A stretch of DNA of 9,711 bases from an uncultured Lachnospiraceae bacterium (GTDB lineage Bacteria > Bacillota > Clostridia > Lachnospirales > Lachnospiraceae): assembly GCA_910585075.1 (NCBI GenBank), contig CAJUED010000086.1:1-9711 (forward strand), written 5' to 3'. The notes beneath the pieces are model-generated. The model had not been told where the DNA came from. It did no database searches and saw nothing but the letters and a program-made list of their open reading frames with translations. Below, piece by piece: positions 5,906-9,711 of this stretch. The translations under genes were made by a program, and so were the position numbers. The first letter of the stretch is position 1; each line of letters starts with the position of its first letter.

Positions 5906-5957
5906 CGCTGCACGCGAAACAGAAAATTCAATCTGCCGTCATAAGGAGCTGAATCAA

Positions 5958-6377
5958 ATGACAAAATCCAACCTTAAAAGCGCCCTGCTGAAAGCGGTTG
6001 TTATCTTCGCGGTCCTGTACCTGCTGCCCCATCTGCTGTTTGTGGAGTTTGAATGCCATGACATTCTGACCATTGCCGTCAGCATACTGGGCGGGGTGGC
6101 TGCTGCGCTTGTGTTCAACCGGTTGAAGATAAAGGCCGAAAACTATTGGTTGGATGTATCCGTGTTTGTTTTGGTGTATAGTGCCATATTAGGCGTGAGC
6201 GCGGCGCTTTTCTATGCGGGCATAGAGCAGGGGACTTTTATGTGGCAGGTGTTTTACTATTTCCCCCAAATGGTGGCCGTTGCGTTTATGATTCCGGGAG
6301 CGGCGGCGTTTTGGCTGGTGAGACGGTTTAAATATCCTAAGTGCAAATGGGTCTCCCATGGGGTGGCTGTGGAATAA
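5958..6377 (+). CDS. small integral membrane protein with four predicted helices
   Basis: 139 aa. Hydrophobic spans lie at about 11-29, 35-54, 66-88 and 98-121, with a basic N-terminus and a basic tail (VRRFKYPKCK). There is no signal cleavage site or enzyme motif, and I do not recognise the family. AAGGAG 9 nt before the ATG decides the start. The stop is 10 nt before a terminator hairpin, beyond which the 463-aa gene begins. If that terminator is leaky, the two form an operon. Confidence 0.75.
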   Translation: MTKSNLKSALLKAVVIFAVLYLLPHLLFVEFECHDILTIAVSILGGVAAALVFNRLKIKAENYWLDVSVFVLVYSAILGVSAALFYAGIEQGTFMWQVFYYFPQMVAVAFMIPGAAAFWLVRRFKYPKCKWVSHGVAVE

Positions 6378-6387
6378 TAACAAGTGG

Positions 6388-6421
6388 GAAGGAATCCAGT
6401 GAATGGGTTCCTTCTGTTTTT
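6388..6421 (+). terminator. terminator between the membrane protein and the 463-aa gene (copy A of a pair)
   Basis: GAAGGAA (6388-6394) / TTCCTTC (6408-6414), then TGTTTTT. The ribosome site of the next gene begins 2 nt after it, so no separate promoter fits between. A near copy ends the next gene at 7932-7966. Confidence 0.75.
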
Positions 6422-6436
6422 CAGGGGGCTTTCAAA

Positions 6437-7828
6437 ATGAAAAGGCTGATTTCCGCCCTGCTGGCGTTGGCGGCAGCGGCGTTCACTCCCTACCTTGTCT
6501 TGGCGGAGGAACCAAAACCAGGGGAGAATGCTTTCCTGTGTTCCCTTTATGCCAGCATGATGGCAAATACCCTTTCCGCTTTTTGCGGCGGAGAGGGGGA
6601 ACAGCCGCTGCAGGAGATAAAATTGGTCAATGCGGATACATACCTTTTTTCTGAATATCCTGTGGCGGACGATATCGTAAAAAGGCGGGAAACCGATAAA
6701 GACTTTGGTTCGATACCTGGCAGCTTTCTTCAGCTGAGTGACCGCTTTGAGGATATACGCAGATATGCAGAACGCAAGGGCGGCATCAACCTGATAGACT
6801 ATCTGGTCTGTATTCAGGCAAGTGATGAGCAGATCCGGCAGGCATACAGCGCGGATCATGGCTACACTGTGGATGAGCTGTTGGAGCTGGTCCATAAATA
6901 TCAAAGCATGAATGGGCCGAAGCCGGAGGATATCCTCTATGAGGAGATCGATGGGGTGGTTTATTACAGGACCTTTCCCTATACGCTGATTCAATATGTG
7001 GGCGTGGACGCATTTGACGAATGGAAGCAGGCCGCCAGGTGGAAGGACTGCCTCTATGGGGTCACCCTGCCAAACTGTTTGAATTACTTTGGGGTCTCCA
7101 ATGAAACCTTTTTGGAGCTGGTGCGGGAGGGCGGCTTTGACTACTTCTATACCCCAGAGAGACAGGAAAAGCTATCCCAGATGCGGCTGGACAGTACAAA
7201 GCTCCCCGGTTTTGTCACGACATACAATCGCCTGAGCCGCAGGCAGCCGGAACTGCCGGAGGACGTTGCCAAAAGCCGGGATGAAAACCCAAATGATTTT
7301 TCCGTCAACGGGCTTTATATCCGGCTGGATACGGAATTTTATTCCCAGTGGAGAGAGATTGCGGACAGGAAAAATCCCTACAGCGGGAAATACCTTGTGG
7401 ATTTCCTGGTGAATATCCAGGCCTCCGACGAAACCATAGCAAAAATATATGACCAGGATACCCGGATCAACCCCTATGAAATCCCGGAATATTCTTTAGA
7501 GGAGCTTTTGGAGCTGTGCCATAAATACCAGAGCTTTGACAAGGTCCCCAAAGAGGATATTTTGTACGAGGAGGCCTATGGGAGCCTGTATTACCGCACA
7601 TTTCCCCGGACGCTGACAGATTATATTGGAGAAAAAACCTTTGATAAGTGGAAAAGGGATGTTTTGAAACAGGAAGCCGCTCACGGCATTACTCTGCCTG
7701 AATGTTTGGATTATTTTGATATTTCTGGCAAGAAATTCACAGAATTAGTAAAGAATGGCGGTTTTGACTATTTTTTTACCCCGGAAAGGCTGGAAAGCAT
7801 AGAACAGATGCGGAAAAATGCAAAGTAA
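6437..7828 (+). CDS. exported protein with two tandem ~165-residue repeats, function unknown
   Basis: 463 aa from ATG 6437. Upstream in-frame ATGs are rejected because AGGGGG (6423-6428, 8 nt away) and a signal peptide (MKRLISALL.. to VLA-EE near residue 23) point here. There is no lipobox, so the product should be released or wall-associated. Residues ~90-250 and ~289-459 are copies of one unit. Shared landmarks are IQASDE.I (126 / 327), LEELLEL.HKYQS (147 / 354), EDILYEE (164 / 373), YYRTFP.TL (177 / 385), GITLP.CL.YF (208 / 417) and ELV..GGFDYF.TPER (227 / 436). The N-terminal ~65-89 also resembles the inter-repeat segment. The unit looks mainly alpha-helical. I recognise no family or catalytic motif; repeats of this sort suggest binding or scaffolding. 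Nearly identical terminators sit on both sides. Confidence 0.85.
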   Translation: MKRLISALLALAAAAFTPYLVLAEEPKPGENAFLCSLYASMMANTLSAFCGGEGEQPLQEIKLVNADTYLFSEYPVADDIVKRRETDKDFGSIPGSFLQLSDRFEDIRRYAERKGGINLIDYLVCIQASDEQIRQAYSADHGYTVDELLELVHKYQSMNGPKPEDILYEEIDGVVYYRTFPYTLIQYVGVDAFDEWKQAARWKDCLYGVTLPNCLNYFGVSNETFLELVREGGFDYFYTPERQEKLSQMRLDSTKLPGFVTTYNRLSRRQPELPEDVAKSRDENPNDFSVNGLYIRLDTEFYSQWREIADRKNPYSGKYLVDFLVNIQASDETIAKIYDQDTRINPYEIPEYSLEELLELCHKYQSFDKVPKEDILYEEAYGSLYYRTFPRTLTDYIGEKTFDKWKRDVLKQEAAHGITLPECLDYFDISGKKFTELVKNGGFDYFFTPERLESIEQMRKNAK

Positions 7829-7830
7829 AT

Positions 7831-7926
7831 GCTGCTCAACATATGTTTATCTCTGAGCAGGGACAGTATATTTGCCTGGAATATCGTACCCAAGAGGGCA
7901 TTCACATAGATTGGAAAGAGACGTAA
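7831..7926 (+). pseudogene. C-terminal fragment of a paralogue of the 214-aa lipoprotein
   Basis: In the frame ending with TAA at 7924-7926 the translation includes ISEQGQYICLEYRTQEGIHI, which matches LSDGWQYIWLDYRIKDGLHL of the lipoprotein encoded at 5203-5847. At the DNA level CAGTATAT.TG.CTGGA.TATCGTA agrees at 22 of 25 positions with that gene. There is no start codon with a ribosome site and no signal peptide, only ~31 codons between the 463-aa gene and the next terminator. It is a remnant, not a gene. Confidence 0.7.
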
Positions 7927-7931
7927 TGGCA

Positions 7932-7967
7932 GGAAGGAGTCCAGCGGATGGGTTCCTTCTTTTTTCC
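7932..7967 (+). terminator. terminator after the 463-aa gene and the lipoprotein remnant (copy B)
   Basis: GAAGGA (7933-7938) / TCCTTC (7954-7959), then TTTTTT. It matches 26 of the first 29 bases of the terminator at 6387-6415, including the loop, so the two are copies, not chance look-alikes. Confidence 0.8.
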
Positions 7968-7999
7968 TTCTGCACTCTGCAAAATTTCGCCCGGTTTTA

Positions 8000-8028
8000 T
8001 TGACTAAATCGAACGATTTGAGTATAAT
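8000..8028 (+). promoter_or_regulatory. toxin-antitoxin promoter with a palindromic operator in its spacer
   Basis: TTGACT (8000-8005), 17-bp spacer, TATAAT (8023-8028). The spacer holds AAATCG-AA-CGATTT (8006-8019), a perfect 6+6 inverted repeat. A protein bound there would block polymerase, as expected for autorepression by the antitoxin or toxin-antitoxin complex. Confidence 0.75.
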
Positions 8029-8068
8029 ATAATAGTCTGTAAATCTGATAATATGAGGGGGTATCACG

Positions 8069-8284
8069 ATGTCGATCACAGCAACAGAATTAAAGGCCAA
8101 TCTTGGAAAATACCTGCTCCTTGCGGCATCTGAGGATGTCTATATTACCCGAAACGGAAAGGTAGTGGCCCGGCTTACATCGCCTTTTCAAGACAAGCTG
8201 GATATTGTAGATTCCCTGTACGGCAGTATTCCCGGAACCATAACGCCGGAAGAAGCCAGGGAGGAAAGGCTTGATAAAATATGA
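8069..8284 (+). CDS. Phd/YefM-family antitoxin
   Basis: 71 aa. The N-terminus MSITATELKANLGKYLLLA, followed by EDVYITRNGKVVARLTSP, is the standard Phd/YefM fold: a DNA-binding dimer with the motif T.E.K...G.YL and ITRNGK..A. The acidic C-terminus (TPEEAREERLDKI) is the usual disordered segment that wraps the toxin. GAGGGGG 7 nt before the ATG supports the start. Its stop overlaps the toxin ATG as ATGA, so the pair is translationally coupled. The antitoxin probably represses the promoter at 8000-8028. Confidence 0.92.
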   Translation: MSITATELKANLGKYLLLAASEDVYITRNGKVVARLTSPFQDKLDIVDSLYGSIPGTITPEEAREERLDKI

Positions 8285-8703
8285 AGGTCTTGCTCGATAC
8301 CTGTATTGCCATTGATTTTCTCCAAAAACGAGAGCCTTTTGCGGAGGATGCACTCCGTATTTTTCGGGCAGCGGCCAGCGAGCTATTTTCAGGCTATATT
8401 ACCGCAAAGTCGGCCACCGATATTTTCTATATCGACCATAGAGGAACCCACAACAAAGCGGCATCTTGTCAAAAACTCCGGTCTCTGCTTACCATTGTAG
8501 GGTTAGCGGACAGCGCAGCCATTGATGTGCGCCAGACATTAGCCTCTGAACTCCCTGATTTTGAGGATGCGGTTATGGTGGAAACTGCAAAGCGCATAGG
8601 AGCCGACTGCATTGTGACAAGGAATAAAAAGGACTATGTACAGTCCGGTGTTTCCGTTTATACGCCTGCGGAATTTTTGGAATTGCTTATTTCTTTGGGG
8701 TAA
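8281..8703 (+). CDS. vapC: VapC-type PIN-domain toxin
   Basis: 140 aa, a usual VapC length. Acidic residues expected to hold the catalytic Mg2+ of a PIN ribonuclease are D6 (VLLDTCIAIDFL), D47 (TAKSATDIFY, where many relatives have Glu), D96 (LPDFEDAVMVETA) and D118 (CIVTRNKKDY). Members of this family cleave RNA, often tRNA or rRNA, and halt growth unless bound by antitoxin. Start and dose are set by the ATGA overlap with the antitoxin gene. The pairing of a Phd/YefM antitoxin with a PIN toxin is common in Firmicutes. The RNA target cannot be read from the sequence. Confidence 0.92.
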   Translation: MKVLLDTCIAIDFLQKREPFAEDALRIFRAAASELFSGYITAKSATDIFYIDHRGTHNKAASCQKLRSLLTIVGLADSAAIDVRQTLASELPDFEDAVMVETAKRIGADCIVTRNKKDYVQSGVSVYTPAEFLELLISLG

Positions 8704-8765
8704 TACGGCAATGGAAGATGGTGTATCGTGAAAGAAACACCACAAAATTTAGGGGTTGAAAACAA

Positions 8766-9711
8766 ATGCCAAGAGCCATTCACCTGTTGATTAAACCCGC
8801 ATCCGGCCTGTGCAACCTGCGCTGCCGGTACTGCTTTTACTGCGATATCACCCAGAAAAGGGAGCAGGCCTCCTATGGCATCATGTCCCTGGAAACCCTG
8901 GAGGCTGTCATCGAAAAGGCCCTTGAGGCCGCCCGGACGGAATGCACCATCGCCTATCAGGGCGGGGAGCCCACCCTGGCCGGGCTGGACTTTTTCCGGA
9001 AATCCATCGAGATGCAGAAAAAACACAACCGGCGAAAAATTACCATCCACAACGCCATCCAGACCAATGGCATGGTCATCGACGAGGAATGGGCCAGGTT
9101 CTTCGCGGAGAACCATTTCCTCGTGGGCCTCTCCATCGACGGGACCAAGGAGACCCACGACGCCTGCCGGGTGGACGAAAGGGGAAACGGGACCTATCAT
9201 CAGGTGATGAGAGCTGCCCGGTTATTTGACCGCTTTCAGGTGGAGTACAATATCCTCACGGTGGTGAACCGGATCACCGCCCGGCGGATTGAATCGATCT
9301 ACCAGCAGTATAAAAAACACGGTTTTTCCTACCTCCAGTTTATCCCCTGCCTGGACCCTTTGGGGGAGGAGATTGGCGGAAAGGACTATTCCCTCACCCC
9401 GGAGCTGTTCGGGGAGTTTTTAAACCGGCTGTTCCGCCTGTGGTACCGGGATATGATATCCGGAAACCCGGTTTCCATCCGCACCTTTGACAACTACCTG
9501 AATATGCTGCTGGGGAATCCCCCGGAGTGCTGCGGCATGGGGGGCGTCTGCGGGGTGCAGAATGTGGTGGAGGCCGACGGCTCGGTCTACCCCTGCGACT
9601 TCTATGTGCTGGACGAATACCGCCTGGGCAACCTGCGGACCGACAGCTTTGAGCAGATAGACAGACGGCGGGAGGAAATCCGGTTTATCGAAAGCTCCAG
9701 GGAGTTTCCCG
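8766..9711 (+). CDS. anaerobic sulfatase-maturating enzyme, radical SAM/SPASM (partial, 3' end outside window)
   Basis: 315 codons to the window edge. LLIKPASGLCNLRCRYCFYC carries the radical-SAM CxxxCxxC (C16, C20, C23) that binds the 4Fe-4S cluster cleaving SAM. QGGEPTLAGLDFF, IQTNG and FLVGLSIDG follow at the spacing of the family. The SPASM part has begun with CCGMGGVCGVQNVVEADGSV and YPCDFYVLD, which bind auxiliary clusters; the final cysteines lie outside. This pattern is that of anSME proteins, which convert a Cys or Ser in type I sulfatases to formylglycine. No sulfatase gene is in the window, so it may act in trans or have one downstream. AGGGG lies 10 nt before the ATG. The gene is clearly more GC-rich than its left neighbours. 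Confidence 0.92.
   Translation, partial: MPRAIHLLIKPASGLCNLRCRYCFYCDITQKREQASYGIMSLETLEAVIEKALEAARTECTIAYQGGEPTLAGLDFFRKSIEMQKKHNRRKITIHNAIQTNGMVIDEEWARFFAENHFLVGLSIDGTKETHDACRVDERGNGTYHQVMRAARLFDRFQVEYNILTVVNRITARRIESIYQQYKKHGFSYLQFIPCLDPLGEEIGGKDYSLTPELFGEFLNRLFRLWYRDMISGNPVSIRTFDNYLNMLLGNPPECCGMGGVCGVQNVVEADGSVYPCDFYVLDEYRLGNLRTDSFEQIDRRREEIRFIESSREFP

Noticed and set aside
7832..7860. CTGCTCA/TGAGCAG hairpin as a terminator
   Set aside because: It has no T-tract and falls within the lipoprotein remnant; a true terminator lies at 7932-7967.
8719..8742. TGGTGT/ACACCA hairpin after the toxin gene as a terminator
   Set aside because: The 6-bp stem is followed by CAAAATTT with no T-run, too weak to claim. 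The sulfatase-maturase gene may be read from the toxin-antitoxin promoter.
8658..9229. Several long open frames overlapping the sulfatase-maturase gene on both strands
   Set aside because: They are shadows caused by the high GC of a gene with an unmistakable radical-SAM sequence, and none has a family-like sequence.

Overview
The window looks like an accessory stretch of a gut Clostridia (Lachnospiraceae-type Firmicutes) chromosome. The reasons are strong AGGAGG-type ribosome binding sites, AT-rich sigma-A promoters with 17-bp spacers, several small Gram-positive lipoproteins, a sigma/anti-sigma pair with a YxPTYIPEGF motif, an Rpn-type PD-(D/E)XK protein with a Lys/Glu/Gly-repeat tail, and an anaerobic sulfatase-maturating enzyme. 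Genus-level placement is inference.

Left part (1-2170): a sigma-70-family factor and a membrane anti-sigma factor run leftward with a GTGA overlap. Facing away from them is a secreted M23 endopeptidase with all its zinc ligands. The gap between them is an unusual 111-bp inverted repeat. It is best read as the same promoter present twice in opposite orientations, so the sigma operon and the peptidase are probably co-controlled.

Middle part (2196-4116): a 429-aa lipoprotein with propeller-like strand repeats is followed by a 124-aa lipoprotein that is only a signal peptide and a Ser/Pro linker. The second gene runs into a 37/38 copy of the terminator that ends the first, so it appears to be a decayed copy of the same kind of cassette.

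Facing it (4135-4991, minus strand) is the Rpn/PDDEXK gene. Its conserved C-terminus lies in the -1 frame, reached through two tandem in-frame A_AAA_AAG slippery heptamers. It also carries an internal ATG with a near-perfect Shine-Dalgarno sequence, suggesting a nested C-terminal product.

Right-middle (5120-7967): a third lipoprotein (214 aa), a four-helix membrane protein, and a 463-aa exported protein made of two copies of an unrecognised ~165-residue unit. The 463-aa gene is bracketed by two near-identical terminators and followed by a fragment of a paralogue of the 214-aa lipoprotein. The region seems built from small, terminator-delimited cassettes that have been duplicated and partly deleted.

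Right end (8000-9711): a Phd/YefM-VapC-type toxin-antitoxin pair with an ATGA overlap and a promoter whose spacer holds a perfect palindrome. After it comes the 5' 315 codons of a visibly more GC-rich radical-SAM/SPASM anaerobic sulfatase maturase, cut by the window edge. No rRNA, tRNA, CRISPR array or intact insertion sequence was seen.
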